Below are positions 8,885 to 18,733 of a stretch of 64,000 nt of DNA, piece by piece. The translations under genes and the position numbers were made by a program. Below the pieces are notes generated by a model. That model was not told the origin of the DNA, did no database searches, and saw nothing but the letters and a program-made list of their open reading frames with translations. Positions within the stretch are counted from its first letter, which is position 1. Each line of letters opens with the position of its first letter. The DNA is from Thermodesulfovibrio sp. 3462-1 (GTDB lineage: Bacteria > Nitrospirota > Thermodesulfovibrionia > Thermodesulfovibrionales > Thermodesulfovibrionaceae). The stretch is taken from NCBI RefSeq assembly GCF_040451425.1, contig NZ_CP144374.1:1218501-1282500 (forward strand), written 5' to 3'.

Positions 8885-9373
8885 GTGAGACACACAATTT
8901 CTGTTTTAGTAGAAAACAAATTTGGAGTTCTGGCAAGAATTGCAGGATTGTTCAGTGGCAGAGGTTATAATATAGAAAGTCTTTCAGTTGGAGAAACAAT
9001 TGATCCTCAAATATCAATAATGACAATCGTAACAACAGGTGATGATAGAGTTATTGAACAAATTACAAAACAGCTTAACAGACTTGTTGATGTTATAAAA
9101 GTAGTTGATTTAACAGAAATAGATCATGTAGAAAGAGAAATGGTTTTAATTAAAATAGCACCAAGAAAGGAAAATAGACTTGAGGTATTAAAAACAGTTG
9201 AAATATTTCGTGGAAGAGTTGTTGATTCAGGGCCTACAACATATACAATAGAAGTCACAGGAGATGAAAAAAAGATTCAGGCTTTTATAGAACTTATGAA
9301 ACCCTTTGGAATAAAAGAATTTGTTAGAACAGGTAAAGTAGCCATTCCAAGAGAAATATCACAAAGAAAATAA
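8885..9373 (+). CDS. ilvN: Acetolactate synthase small (regulatory) subunit
   Basis: The 162-residue regulatory subunit of AHAS, which activates the large subunit and usually confers feedback inhibition by valine. An N-terminal ACT domain begins [31 protein letters not shown], here split as [19 protein letters not shown] then [12 protein letters not shown]. The C-terminal half has REMVLIKI..R and the second ACT-like domain. The start is a GTG at 8885 with GGAGG just upstream, overlapping the end region of ilvB. Length is standard for the IlvN/IlvH type. Confidence 0.95.
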   Translation: MRHTISVLVENKFGVLARIAGLFSGRGYNIESLSVGETIDPQISIMTIVTTGDDRVIEQITKQLNRLVDVIKVVDLTEIDHVEREMVLIKIAPRKENRLEVLKTVEIFRGRVVDSGPTTYTIEVTGDEKKIQAFIELMKPFGIKEFVRTGKVAIPREISQRK

Positions 9374-9398
9374 CAAATTTTCAAAAAAGGAGGATTAA

Positions 9399-10640
9399 AT
9401 GGCAGACAAGCCAAAAGTTTATCTTATTGATGTAACAAATAGAGATGGCGTTCAGACTTCAAGAATACTGCTTCCAAAGCTTTCAAAAACAATGCTTAAT
9501 TTATATCTTGATGAGATGGGCGTTTATCAGAGTGAAATTGGATTCCCTACCCTAAAACATGAAATTAATTACATTAATGCCAATCTTGAACTTGCTGAGA
9601 TGGGAGTTTTTAAAAGAATTCATCTTGAAGGCTGGGCAAGAGCTATTCCTGAAGATGTGGAGTTAGCATTTAAAAACTGCCCAAAACTTAAACACTTAAA
9701 TCTTTCAATCTCTACATCTGAAATTATGATACAGGGTAAGTTTCAGGGAAGAAAAACATGGGATGATATAGTAAAAAGCATGTATAATGCTGTAAAACTT
9801 GCTAAAGAACTTGGAGCAGAAACAGTAGGATTTAATGCAGAAGATGCCTCTCGTACCGAACTCAGCAGACTCATTGAATTTATTCTTGCAGGTAAAGAAG
9901 CAGGTGGAGATAGATTCCGCTATTGTGATACACTGGGATGCGAAGACCCCATTACAATTTATGAAAGAATTCATACTCTTGCTCTGGCAACAAAATTCCC
10001 CATTGAAATGCACTGTCATAATGACCTTGGCATGGCAGAAGCAGTCTCTGTAGCAGGAGCTCAGGCTACAGTAGAAGCAGGAGTAGACAGTTACATAAAT
10101 ACAACAGTAAATGGATATGGTGAAAGAGCTGGCAATGCTGATTTAGTCTCAACAATTCTTGCTCTGAAGTTTTCCCATGGACTGAAAGAAAAGTGTCCTC
10201 TTGATGAACATGTTAATCTTAAAATGGCATGGAAGATTGCAAAATACGCCTCCTATGCTTTTAATATTCCAATTCCTATAAATCAGCCAGGCACTGGTGC
10301 AAATGCATTTGCTCATGAATCAGGCATTCATGCTGATGGAGTTTTAAAAGACAGAGCCAATTACGAACTTTACTCTCCAGAAGATGTTGGTCGTGGAGAG
10401 CCAGAACTTCTTGAAACAGGAAGGATTATCACCACTGGAGAATACGGTGGAATAAAAGGATTCAGATATGTATACAGCAAGCTTGGCATAGAATTTCATG
10501 ATGACAATGAAGCAAGAAAAATACTTGAACTTGTTCAGTATGCAAATTTACATACTCAGAAACCTCTCACTGATGATGAGCTTAGGTTTATAGCCCAGTA
10601 TCCTGACATCGTCAGGCAGATTCTTACAGTAACACCATAA
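9399..10640 (+). CDS. Homocitrate synthase-family enzyme, probable (Re)-citrate synthase
   Basis: Acyl-CoA/2-oxoacid condensing enzyme (DRE-TIM metallolyase superfamily) of 413 residues. The metal and catalytic motifs are seen in DVTNRDGVQTSR (11-22), MHCHNDLGMAEA (about 205) and NGYGERAGNAD (about 238). FAHESGIHADGVLKD (about 303) is the typical distal His motif. Known relatives include homocitrate synthase, isopropylmalate synthase and the (Re)-citrate synthases of anaerobes. The next gene, 13 nt downstream, is an isocitrate dehydrogenase, so citrate formation from oxaloacetate and acetyl-CoA is the best inference. Homocitrate synthase (lysine or nitrogenase cofactor) is the main alternative. 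A GGAGG site precedes the ATG. Confidence 0.7.
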   Translation: MADKPKVYLIDVTNRDGVQTSRILLPKLSKTMLNLYLDEMGVYQSEIGFPTLKHEINYINANLELAEMGVFKRIHLEGWARAIPEDVELAFKNCPKLKHLNLSISTSEIMIQGKFQGRKTWDDIVKSMYNAVKLAKELGAETVGFNAEDASRTELSRLIEFILAGKEAGGDRFRYCDTLGCEDPITIYERIHTLALATKFPIEMHCHNDLGMAEAVSVAGAQATVEAGVDSYINTTVNGYGERAGNADLVSTILALKFSHGLKEKCPLDEHVNLKMAWKIAKYASYAFNIPIPINQPGTGANAFAHESGIHADGVLKDRANYELYSPEDVGRGEPELLETGRIITTGEYGGIKGFRYVYSKLGIEFHDDNEARKILELVQYANLHTQKPLTDDELRFIAQYPDIVRQILTVTP

Positions 10641-10653
10641 GGAGGACTGATAA

Positions 10654-11736
10654 ATGTATACTATCACACTCATTCCAGGAGATGGAATTGGTCCTGAAAT
10701 ATCAGAAGCAATGATGCGAGTTGTAGAAGCCACAGGAGTAAAAATTAACTGGGAGATTCAGAATGCTGGTGAGGAAGTTTATTTAAAAGAGGGAAATCCT
10801 CTACCAGATAGAGTAATAAATTCAATTAAAAAAAATAAAATAGCAATAAAAGGACCAATAACAACACCTGTTGGAACAGGTTTCAGAAGTGTAAATGTCA
10901 CCCTCAGGCAGGCTTTAGACCTTTATGCCTGTGTAAGACCTTGCAAAAGCTTTAAAGGTGCAAGAACAAAATATGAAAATATCGATCTTGTCATAATAAG
11001 AGAAAACACTGAAGACCTTTACGCAGGAATTGAATTTAAGAAAGATGAAGCTGATACTCTTCAGTTGATTAAATTTATTGAAGAAAAAACAGGAAAAAGA
11101 ATAAGACAGGATTCTGGAATAAGTATTAAACCAATTTCAGTTTTTGCAACAGATCGAATTGTCCGATTTGCATTTGAATATGCAAGAAAAAACGGAAGAA
11201 AAAAAGTTACTGCTGTGCACAAAGCAAATATTATGAAATACACTGACGGACTTTTCCTTGAAGTTGCACGACAGGTAGCAACCAGTTATCCAGACATAGA
11301 GTTTGAAGATAAAATAGTGGATAACATGTGTATGCAACTCGTTCAAAAACCAGAGCTTTATGATGTGCTTGTACTACCAAATCTTTATGGAGACATTATA
11401 AGTGACCTTGCAGCAGGATTAATTGGAGGACTTGGACTGGCACCAGGTGCAAACATTGGTGATGAATATGCTGTTTTTGAGCCCACTCATGGAAGTGCAC
11501 CAAAATATAAAGGATTGAATAAAGTAAATCCTTTTGCAATAATATTAAGTGCAGTTATGATGTTAAAACATCTTGGTGAAACAGAGGCTGCTAACAAAAT
11601 AGAAAAAGCTGTAGCAGAAATCATAGAAGAAGGAAAATTTGTAACCTATGATATGAAATCACCTGATGATCCAAATCCACCAGCAGGAACACAGGAGGTA
11701 GCAGAGGCACTGGCTAAAAAAATTTCAACAATATGA
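10654..11736 (+). CDS. icd: Isocitrate dehydrogenase (decarboxylating)
   Basis: Oxidative decarboxylation of isocitrate to 2-oxoglutarate, 360 residues. [10 protein letters not shown] opens the beta-decarboxylating dehydrogenase fold. The substrate loop [14 protein letters not shown] has Ser79 and Asn81, the S-x-N pattern of isocitrate rather than isopropylmalate or homoisocitrate dehydrogenases. [17 protein letters not shown] carries the metal-binding Asp residues. The HGSAPKYKG segment has the Lys-Tyr pair seen in NADP-dependent enzymes, though the later Arg of the E. coli NADP site seems absent, so cofactor is uncertain. With the upstream synthase it gives the oxidative branch to glutamate. 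The stop overlaps the next ATG by 4 nt. Confidence 0.88.
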   Translation: MYTITLIPGDGIGPEISEAMMRVVEATGVKINWEIQNAGEEVYLKEGNPLPDRVINSIKKNKIAIKGPITTPVGTGFRSVNVTLRQALDLYACVRPCKSFKGARTKYENIDLVIIRENTEDLYAGIEFKKDEADTLQLIKFIEEKTGKRIRQDSGISIKPISVFATDRIVRFAFEYARKNGRKKVTAVHKANIMKYTDGLFLEVARQVATSYPDIEFEDKIVDNMCMQLVQKPELYDVLVLPNLYGDIISDLAAGLIGGLGLAPGANIGDEYAVFEPTHGSAPKYKGLNKVNPFAIILSAVMMLKHLGETEAANKIEKAVAEIIEEGKFVTYDMKSPDDPNPPAGTQEVAEALAKKISTI

Positions 11737-13022
11737 ACGAAATTTTTTTAATATTTTTTTTGATTATTTTAAACAGTTTTTTTGCTGCAGCTGAAATTGG
11801 AGTTGTTACATTAAGAAGATCAAGACTTAAACAGCTAATTGAAGAAAAAAATCCAAATGCTGAAATAGTTAAAAAATTCAAAGAAAATCCAGATAAATTC
11901 CTTGCGACAATTCAAGTTGGAATTACCCTTATAGGCAGCCTTGCTTCAGCTCTGGCAGGTGCTTATGCAGTAGAAAATATAAAACCATTGATTGAACTTC
12001 TACCATTCAATTTTTTAAAAGTTTCTGCTGAAGCAATCTCTTTAGCTATAGTTGTCATATTAGTTACCTACTTTTTAGTAGTACTCGGTGAACTAATTCC
12101 AAAGTCCATTGCTCTTGTTCATCCTGATTGGGTAAGTTTAAAAACTGCAAAATTTATCGATAAGTTTTCAAAATTAACATTTATTTTTGTAAAAATTCTC
12201 ACTATTAGCACAAATTTTGTTCTCAAACCCTTTGGACTCAAAGCATTTTCCCAGAGAGGCTTTATTTCTCAAGAAGAATTAAAGCTTCTAATTGAAGAGG
12301 GAGAAGAAAAAGGCATATTTGAACCTGAAGAGCGTCAACTCATTCACAGTGCATTTAGTTTTAGTGAAATAACAGTTAAAGAAATAATGGTCCCGGCTCC
12401 TCAAATGGTTACTGTTAGTATTTACATGAGCATTGATGAGATTAAAAAGATTATCATGGATGAAAAGTTTTCAAGATATCCTGCACTGGGAAAAGACTTA
12501 AATGACATCAGAGGAATACTTCATGCAAAGGATTTTTATAATGCACTTATTAAAAATCCAGAAACACTGGATATAAAAAGACTTCTAAAGCCTCCAATGT
12601 TTGTTCCTGAAACAATGAAAATTAACATTCTTCTTAAAGAGATGCAGAAAAAAAGAGTTCATATGGCATTGGTTGTTGATGAATACGGTATTGTAACTGG
12701 TCTTGTAACTCTTGAGGATATTATTGAAGAATTGGTAGGTGAGATACGAGATGAGTATGATACTGAAATGCCTGTAATAATGCTTGCAGATGGTTCAATG
12801 ATAATTGATGCAACCATCTCAATAAGAGATTTAAAAGAAGACTATGGAATAGAAATTGAAGAATCAGAAGAGTATGATACTCTTGGAGGATTTATTCTTA
12901 CAGCTCTTCAAAGAATTCCCCGCGTTGGTGACACTGTAAATGTTAATGGTAAAGTTTTCAAAGTTATTGAAATGGTAGGTCAAAGAATATCAAAGATAAA
13001 GTATGAACCGTTAAAAATGTAA
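11733..13022 (+). CDS. CNNM/CorC-family membrane protein with CBS domains
   Basis: A 429-residue protein with an N-terminal DUF21/CNNM transmembrane domain (residues 1 to about 185, four hydrophobic stretches), a CBS pair (about 205-330) and a C-terminal CorC/HlyC transporter-associated domain (about 345-425). Members are linked to Mg2+ or other divalent-cation efflux and are often misannotated as hemolysins. The [16 protein letters not shown] linker and [23 protein letters not shown], here split as [13 protein letters not shown] and [10 protein letters not shown], are diagnostic. The ATG overlaps the icd stop (ATGA), so it is probably translated from the icd mRNA. Confidence 0.88.
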   Translation: MNEIFLIFFLIILNSFFAAAEIGVVTLRRSRLKQLIEEKNPNAEIVKKFKENPDKFLATIQVGITLIGSLASALAGAYAVENIKPLIELLPFNFLKVSAEAISLAIVVILVTYFLVVLGELIPKSIALVHPDWVSLKTAKFIDKFSKLTFIFVKILTISTNFVLKPFGLKAFSQRGFISQEELKLLIEEGEEKGIFEPEERQLIHSAFSFSEITVKEIMVPAPQMVTVSIYMSIDEIKKIIMDEKFSRYPALGKDLNDIRGILHAKDFYNALIKNPETLDIKRLLKPPMFVPETMKINILLKEMQKKRVHMALVVDEYGIVTGLVTLEDIIEELVGEIRDEYDTEMPVIMLADGSMIIDATISIRDLKEDYGIEIEESEEYDTLGGFILTALQRIPRVGDTVNVNGKVFKVIEMVGQRISKIKYEPLKM

Positions 13023-13025
13023 ACT

Positions 13026-14039
13026 CTATGACAAAATAGGCATTCTTCTGACAATGAATCTATAAAAAAGAATTATTAATGTAACAACTCCCAGAGAGAG
13101 CGCCACTTCCATCCAGGTAGGATAGTATTTATCAGAAAGAGGAATATACCAGTTGTAGGCAATGAGACTTACATTAAAACGATTAACAATTACTCCAAAA
13201 GCAACGACAAAGGCTATTACTCTAACTACTTTAGCATTATTTGTTTTTATTGCATTTATTAAAATCAATGCAGGAGTCATTACAAATCCGACAATTTCAA
13301 AAAGATACCAGTAGCCATAATCAGTATTTAGATAATGCCAGTTATCGTAATGGGTAAGGTCAAGAATTTTAAGAATTAAATATACAAAAAGCGATACAAC
13401 AAGAGCCTTAGCAAGCCCTATTGTCTTTCTATCGAAGTCTTTTTCATCAAACTCTTTTATGTATTCTTTAAAGATTTTATGTGATATAGTGCTTTCAATT
13501 ATGACCATTGAAATTCCAGCAAAAACTGCAGAGATGAGGAAAAACAACGGCAGTAATGCCGAATACCAGAGAGGATGAATCTTAGATGGTGCTATGAGAA
13601 ACAGTATTGAATTTAATCCCCATGACCAGCCAATTACATAGGGAACACGGTAGTATCTACCAAGGTCAAACATCAATGCAAAGACTGCAAAAACATAACC
13701 AAGAAGACTTGAAAGAATTGCTGGACGAGCAAATTTTTTGTAGTCTTTTAGGCCGAAGAGATAAACTGCTGTGCCTACTGTAAGTCCCGGTGCTGCAAGG
13801 GCAATTCCTGCAAGAATGTCAAAGCTAATCCACAATCCCCATGGATATGTATCAGAGAGATTTGTTGCAGGACCAAGTCCATAAAGGAGCCTGTATGCCA
13901 TTGAATAAAAAGAAAAGGCAAGAATTAAAAAGGCAATGAAAAATGGCAATGTAGCATGTTTTGAAACATACTCTTTAAAGTCCATTCCCAAAAGTATTTT
14001 TTCCTTAAACCAGCTATTGTTTCTCATTGCTCTGCACAT
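13026..14039 (-). CDS. hmcC: NrfD/HmcC-type integral membrane subunit of the redox complex
   Basis: Quinone-interacting membrane subunit of the Hmc-type complex, 337 residues with about ten hydrophobic helices and no cofactor motifs. Landmarks such as [17 protein letters not shown] and [12 protein letters not shown] near the N-terminal third are typical of the HmcC/DsrP branch of the NrfD family. It follows the FeS subunit and overlaps its end; in-frame ATGs at 14039 and 14027 are both possible. It is the last gene of the minus-strand operon and ends 3 nt from the convergent CorC-type gene. Known role in the family: electron transfer between the periplasmic FeS/cytochrome module and menaquinone. 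Confidence 0.85.
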   Translation of the reverse strand: MCRAMRNNSWFKEKILLGMDFKEYVSKHATLPFFIAFLILAFSFYSMAYRLLYGLGPATNLSDTYPWGLWISFDILAGIALAAPGLTVGTAVYLFGLKDYKKFARPAILSSLLGYVFAVFALMFDLGRYYRVPYVIGWSWGLNSILFLIAPSKIHPLWYSALLPLFFLISAVFAGISMVIIESTISHKIFKEYIKEFDEKDFDRKTIGLAKALVVSLFVYLILKILDLTHYDNWHYLNTDYGYWYLFEIVGFVMTPALILINAIKTNNAKVVRVIAFVVAFGVIVNRFNVSLIAYNWYIPLSDKYYPTWMEVALSLGVVTLIILFYRFIVRRMPILS

Positions 14040-15015
14040 CCTGTGATTCTTTTTTCTTTCTGTTTTTTGAAATCATGTAATAGGCTCCCCAAACAAGTGG
14101 TGCTGCAGCAATAATCTCAAGCACCTTTACTGTAAATAGAAAATTTTTACTGTAAGATGGAATAGGATTTTTGTCAAGCTTTGGAAATCCTAATTTTTCA
14201 AATGAAACTCCTGAAATATAAAGCCAGTTTGTTCCACCTGCTTCATGCTCTCCATAAACATGAGGTATATATCTTTCAGGATTTTTATTTATTGTCTCAT
14301 AGGCAAGCTTCAGCATCTCATTTCTTGGTCCAAATCTTAAAGCATCAGCAGAACATATTTCTACACAAGCAGGAATCTGAGACTCTGTTATTCTATCAAA
14401 GCACATTGTGCACTTTGTAATCTGGGGTGTAATTGGATCATAGTATTCATAAGCTGGAATATCAAAAGGACATGCAATCATGCAGTAACGACAGCCCACG
14501 CATAAAGAAGGATTATAAAGCACTGCTCCATGAGGAGTTTTCTTAAAGGCATCTACAAAACATGCAGCCTGACAGGCAGGTTCAGTGCAATGCATGCATT
14601 GTTTTTTTACATAAACAGGGCGACCATTTTCGTAAAATCTATTAACAACTGTAAATGCTCCAGCAGAGGTTCTTCGTATTTTATCAAAGACTGAAGGTTT
14701 TTTATCTTTTGATTCCTCAAACTCTTTAATTGGCTTATTCGGATTTTTATTCCATTCATTGCATGCCCATTCACATCTTCTGCATCCAATACATTTTGTA
14801 AGGTCAACAAGCACAGCATAGGGCTCCTTTGGCTTTTGCTTGTCTTTTAATGCTTCATATTTTAACCAATTCTTTCTATTTGCAATGTTACCTGTTGATT
14901 TCACAGCTCTCTGAGATAAATCTGAAGGTGATTCTCCGTAAACATTTCCTTTTCCACCAATCAGACTAATTCCTGCAATTGTCAATATCCTCTTTAAAAA
15001 TTCTCTTCTTTTCAT
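14014..15015 (-). CDS. hmcB: Tat-exported 4Fe-4S ferredoxin subunit, HmcB-type
   Basis: Periplasmic iron-sulfur subunit. The preferred start [15 protein letters not shown] (15015) gives a Tat signal with RRxFL; an ATG at 15030 adds five residues. Four cysteine clusters are present: [23 protein letters not shown] with PFDIP, and C-T-M-C...C-V-E-I-C. They imply up to four [4Fe-4S] centres. A C-terminal hydrophobic helix ([20 protein letters not shown]) anchors it to the membrane as in HmcB. It lies between the small HmcD-like gene and the NrfD subunit and should wire the 16-heme cytochrome to it. Confidence 0.88.
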   Translation of the reverse strand: MKRREFLKRILTIAGISLIGGKGNVYGESPSDLSQRAVKSTGNIANRKNWLKYEALKDKQKPKEPYAVLVDLTKCIGCRRCEWACNEWNKNPNKPIKEFEESKDKKPSVFDKIRRTSAGAFTVVNRFYENGRPVYVKKQCMHCTEPACQAACFVDAFKKTPHGAVLYNPSLCVGCRYCMIACPFDIPAYEYYDPITPQITKCTMCFDRITESQIPACVEICSADALRFGPRNEMLKLAYETINKNPERYIPHVYGEHEAGGTNWLYISGVSFEKLGFPKLDKNPIPSYSKNFLFTVKVLEIIAAAPLVWGAYYMISKNRKKKESQDVQSNEKQ

Positions 15016-15034
15016 ACCGTGGTACTCCATAAAC

Positions 15035-15151
15035 TCAATATCTTTTCCTTTCCCTTAGCATTCCCACAATAACAATAAATGCAAATATTGAAAGCACAGC
15101 AATGGCATACTCAGCTCCATGATGAGAAAAAAGCTGTTCAAGGATGTACAT
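15035..15151 (-). CDS. hmcD: Small membrane subunit, HmcD-like
   Basis: A 38-residue peptide, [19 protein letters not shown] at the start, with one hydrophobic helix (about 14-31) and a basic tail (RERKRY). Position between the 16-heme cytochrome gene (3 nt away) and the FeS subunit matches the tiny HmcD subunit of Hmc operons. An AAGGAGGGAT site precedes the ATG. Function of HmcD is unknown; identification rests on size, topology and context. Confidence 0.65.
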   Translation of the reverse strand: MYILEQLFSHHGAEYAIAVLSIFAFIVIVGMLRERKRY

Positions 15152-15153
15152 TT

Positions 15154-16730
15154 TTATATCCCTCCTTTTCTTTCATGACAATCAGTGCAGGTTTTTGGTT
15201 TCTGTAACTCCATGTTTTCATGACAACTAATACACATTCCATGATAAGCAGATTGAAGTCTTGGTCTTGCAGGCACCTGAGAGTCAAATGATACACTGTG
15301 GCAACTAACACAAAGAGGTGCTGTCTTTGCTTCGGCTTCTTCTTTACTTTTATGATGACAACCTTTACAAATTGTATTTAAATCCTTATGGAAATATGTT
15401 GCAACCTTGCTTTGATTTGATATTTCTGCAAGTTTTTTTACCATTTTATAATGAGGCATCTTAACAGGATTAAACTCCTTTTCAATATGTTTTATCGCAA
15501 CTTCTTCCTTCACTTTTTGAGGTGAAACAATGAATGGAGCAACCTTTTCAATCTCTTTTTTACCACTGTGGCATCTGCTACATATTTCTTTGTTTGCCAC
15601 CTCTGTTTTAACTGGTGCAATAAAGTAATGACAGCCAATGCATTCTTTCTTACTGGTTAAATTTCTATGACAGCCCTGACAGCTCATCTGCGAGTTTTGC
15701 GAATGATAGGCTGTAAGAATATTTACAAATCCACCTTCCTGTTTGCCTTTTAAATTATGACATTCTCTACAACTTTTTAGTGTTTCATGATGGCAGCTTC
15801 TACATGTCTTATTATTCTTTTCGTGAAACTCATGATCAAACGAAACTCCTTTCATTTTTGCTTCTTCAATGTTTATGAAGGCAATCTTTGGCTGATCCCT
15901 TTCAGGTCTTGGAATATCTTTAAGTTCCTCAATTGTTTTATATTTTCCTGTATGACACTTTGAACACTTTAGTGGTCCTGCTTCCTTAGCCTCTAACTTA
16001 TTATGTAAATGACAGTTTAAACACAAGCTGTGAAAGGCTCTTTCAATATTCCAATTGTCCTGTTTTGCTATTTTTACTATTTTTGAAAGTTCCGGTCCTT
16101 TCTTCTTATTTAAATCATGACAGTAATAACAGGACTGCTCAGTTCCTTTCTCATATACCAGTGCAAGTTCTTTGTTTTTCTCTTCAATGTCATATATATG
16201 ATGGCAAAGACTACAGTCTTTTTTTATGTTTTTTCACATGTTTGTCATGAAGGGAAAAATCAAACTCCACTGAAGGATGTTTAACTATCATATCATCATT
16301 TTCTTTCTTATGGCATTCCCTGCAGGAGAGAATTACAGGCCCTGTTTTAATTTTTTCAAAGCTTAATTTTTGATGACATCTCAGGCACTGCTCATGATAG
16401 GCATTCTTAAGCAGTGAAGAATCCTTTCTATCAATGTTTTTAGGAAACTCAAAGGAAAATTCACCGAATTTGTCCTGAACATGACAATCCTGACAAATTC
16501 TTTCATCAGGCTTTTTAAAAGCCTTTGTCAGAGCTTCAACATGCTTTTGATGTTCAAATAAGACCGTGCCATATTCAAGTCTGCCAAAATATTTCTTTAT
16601 GTGCAATTGCGATAATATCTTTACCTGCCTCTGGGCTTTTACTGACAGGTTCTGAAGACAGCGAAGCATAGATACCTAATCCAGAGAAAACTACAAACAG
16701 CAAAATTCCTATAAACCCAATTTTCCTCAT
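15154..16730 (-). pseudogene. hmcA: 16-heme cytochrome c (HmcA-type), frame disrupted twice
   Basis: Periplasmic multiheme cytochrome that exchanges electrons with hydrogenase/c3 partners in Hmc complexes. Summed over frames there are 16 C-x2-C-H motifs, the count of Desulfovibrio HmcA, in about 525 residues. The ATG at 16730 overlaps the hmcF stop (ATGA) and begins a signal peptide, MRKIGFIGILLFVVFSGLG. That frame stops after about 50 codons (FWQT, stop) near a T4 run (16586-16589), while the heme-bearing frame starts alongside it. A second break is at an A7 run (plus-strand T7, 16219-16225). There the upstream frame ends KKHKKRL, and a +1 shift restores KKDCSLCHH, a heme site. Either this gene is decaying, or it contains sequence errors or recoding. 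Confidence 0.8.
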
Positions 16731-18055
16731 GCTCTCATCTCTTCAGGAATTTCCATTTGCTCTGCAATCATGTCTGTTAAAAACTTTACATGAACTCCAA
16801 GCTTGTAATAGTCATTTAAGTCTTCAATTCCCTTATGACAGGTATGACATGGTGCAATCACTATTTTTGCTCCTGTGTCTTTTATCTGTTCTGCCTTTAT
16901 TCTACCGCCTTCAATTCTTGCCATCTTCCATGGCGGACCCGCATCAATCATTCCTCCGCCAGCAGAACAACAGTAGTTATGGTCATCTTTTGGCGACATC
17001 TCTATAAAGTTTTCGCAAAGACTGTTTACAATATATCTGAGTTTTTCTCTTAGTCCTCTATATCTGATGATATTACAGGGATCCTGCAATGTTACAGGTT
17101 CTTTAATTTTTTGGCTGATTTTTATTCTGTTGTTTTTTAAGAGTTCGTAGAAGAACTCAACACCATATAGATAGGGAATTGGATTTTCCTTCCAGCCAAT
17201 AAGTCTTGTTCCTTCATATATGCCTGTTCTGTAGGCATGTCCGCACTCTCCCATAACAATTCTCTTAACATTCAATTTAAAGGCAACTTCATAGTGAGTT
17301 CTCACCACTTTCTGAAAAGTTTCATGATCCTGAGCATAAAAAGATTTGTTTGTATAATCCCATCCATCACAATCAGGCATTGTCCAGTCAACCTTTGCCA
17401 CATTCATTATCTTTGCCATGTTAGCAAGAAGCCCAGTCATGTATTTTGCCTCAAGTCCATGGGCAAGATAAAGAATTTCAGCGTCTTTTTTACCCACTGG
17501 AATTCTTGCATTTTTAATTTCTGCCCTCAGTTCATCTTCAAGCCATTGAACTGTATCAAGCCATTCATCCTGTCTAAACCACAACATATTTGTTGTCTGC
17601 ATGTGACTCAATGCCTGATCCTGAATATACTGAGGAACTGCGCCAATAAGGCAACATATTCTTCTTACAAGGCTAATTAAATAAGCAATATCAATACCAA
17701 AGGGACAGAACTGAACACATCTCCGGCAAAGATTGCATTCAGAGAAGGCAATTCTTGCATATTTTTTTATGTCCTCCTTACCAACATTGCCATTTTTATT
17801 GAGTATATCCCATATTGTTTGCTTTACTTTGGCTGCAGGTGCATAGGTTGGATCATTATCATGGGATAAATAATGATGACAGGAAGTAGAACACATTCCA
17901 CATCTAACACAGGTATCTACAAAGACTTTAAGCCTTGCAGAGGCTTCTCTTTTTAAAACCCAATCAATAGCCTTTTTTATTCTAACTTCATCAATTTCTT
18001 CTAAGGTTTTGTCAATTCCTATGTCTGCTACTGTCTTTCTAACAAACTCTGTCAT
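16727..18055 (-). CDS. HdrD-like iron-sulfur subunit, HmcF/TmcB/DsrK family
   Basis: Cytoplasmic [4Fe-4S] subunit of 442 residues, related to heterodisulfide reductase HdrD. Two ferredoxin-like clusters lie near the N-terminus: C-V-R-C-G-M-C-S-T-S-C-H and C-N-L-C-R-R-C-V-Q-F-C-P. Two cysteine-rich CCG-type segments follow in the C-terminal half, including CGHAYRTG, DPCNIIRY, CCSAGGGM and APCHTC. In the family these carry a catalytic-type cluster that takes electrons from the membrane cytochrome b toward cytoplasmic sulfate-reduction steps. It starts 1 nt after the cytochrome b gene and overlaps hmcA by 4 nt. Unlike its neighbours its frame is intact. Confidence 0.88.
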   Translation of the reverse strand: MTEFVRKTVADIGIDKTLEEIDEVRIKKAIDWVLKREASARLKVFVDTCVRCGMCSTSCHHYLSHDNDPTYAPAAKVKQTIWDILNKNGNVGKEDIKKYARIAFSECNLCRRCVQFCPFGIDIAYLISLVRRICCLIGAVPQYIQDQALSHMQTTNMLWFRQDEWLDTVQWLEDELRAEIKNARIPVGKKDAEILYLAHGLEAKYMTGLLANMAKIMNVAKVDWTMPDCDGWDYTNKSFYAQDHETFQKVVRTHYEVAFKLNVKRIVMGECGHAYRTGIYEGTRLIGWKENPIPYLYGVEFFYELLKNNRIKISQKIKEPVTLQDPCNIIRYRGLREKLRYIVNSLCENFIEMSPKDDHNYCCSAGGGMIDAGPPWKMARIEGGRIKAEQIKDTGAKIVIAPCHTCHKGIEDLNDYYKLGVHVKFLTDMIAEQMEIPEEMRA

Positions 18056-18056
18056 A

Positions 18057-18733
18057 TCAATAATCCCTTGAATGTCTTACTGCACCAAACTCACTTCCAA
18101 TATGAGTCCTTATGAGCCAGAAGAAAAACATGTGGCTGAGTCTCGTAAAAGGAATAGTAGCAAGCATGATTTCTCCCGTAATCATGTGAATCGTAAGCAT
18201 TATTCTATACTCAAAGAAAAGCTCATAATGGGCAAGAAATCCTGTTATAAAAGGTGCAGCTACAATAATAATTGCCATATAATCTCCCTACCAGTAAGAA
18301 ATCTCACATCTGGTTGAATTATTCTACGGATAACAAGCAGAATTATAGCAAATATGACAAGCAATGTCATTGCATCAGCCAGGGACTGAGGCAAACTCCA
18401 CCAGCTAATCTTCCATGAGTCATACCACAGCTCGATATGACCGGCTAAAAATAAAGGAGTTAAAATAACGCATATGTGAAAAACAAAAGTCAGCAATGTA
18501 AACCATGGATGTCTTCTCATACTTATACTTCCAAAGGGTATAAGCCAATGAATGATAGAACGAAGAGTGTATTTAAAGCTCAGATAAGGATATATTACCT
18601 TTTCTTTTTTTGCAAGCTGAATGCTGTGATAAACACGATAAAATATCCCGGCAAAAAACATCACAAAGGCAAGCCAGACAAGTGGACCTCTCGCCAGTGT
18701 ATAAATTGATGGATCTCTGAAAAACTGCTCCAT
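18057..18733 (-). pseudogene. Cytochrome b membrane subunit, HmcE/TmcC (NarI-like), single frameshift
   Basis: Membrane heme b subunit expected to have about 225 residues. The first frame (from ATG 18733) gives 157 residues with helices LVWLAFVMFFAGIFYRVYH, FTLLTFVFHICVILTP and LVIFAIILLVIRRI, and ends FLTGREIIWQLLL. The remainder, DYMAIIIVAAPFITGFLAHYE, continues to the natural C-terminus RHSRDY in a second frame. A -1 step at GAGATTAT (about 18280-18288) rejoins them as FLTGRE-DYMAII, so one G appears lost. The start overlaps the propeller gene stop, and the end lies 1 nt from the HdrD-like subunit. Whether the cell makes a functional subunit depends on recoding or on a sequence error. Confidence 0.8.

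Noticed and set aside
9399-11736. Homocitrate synthase plus homoisocitrate dehydrogenase (AAA lysine pathway)
   Set aside because: The dehydrogenase loop has the S-x-N pattern of isocitrate dehydrogenase; kept only as an alternative.
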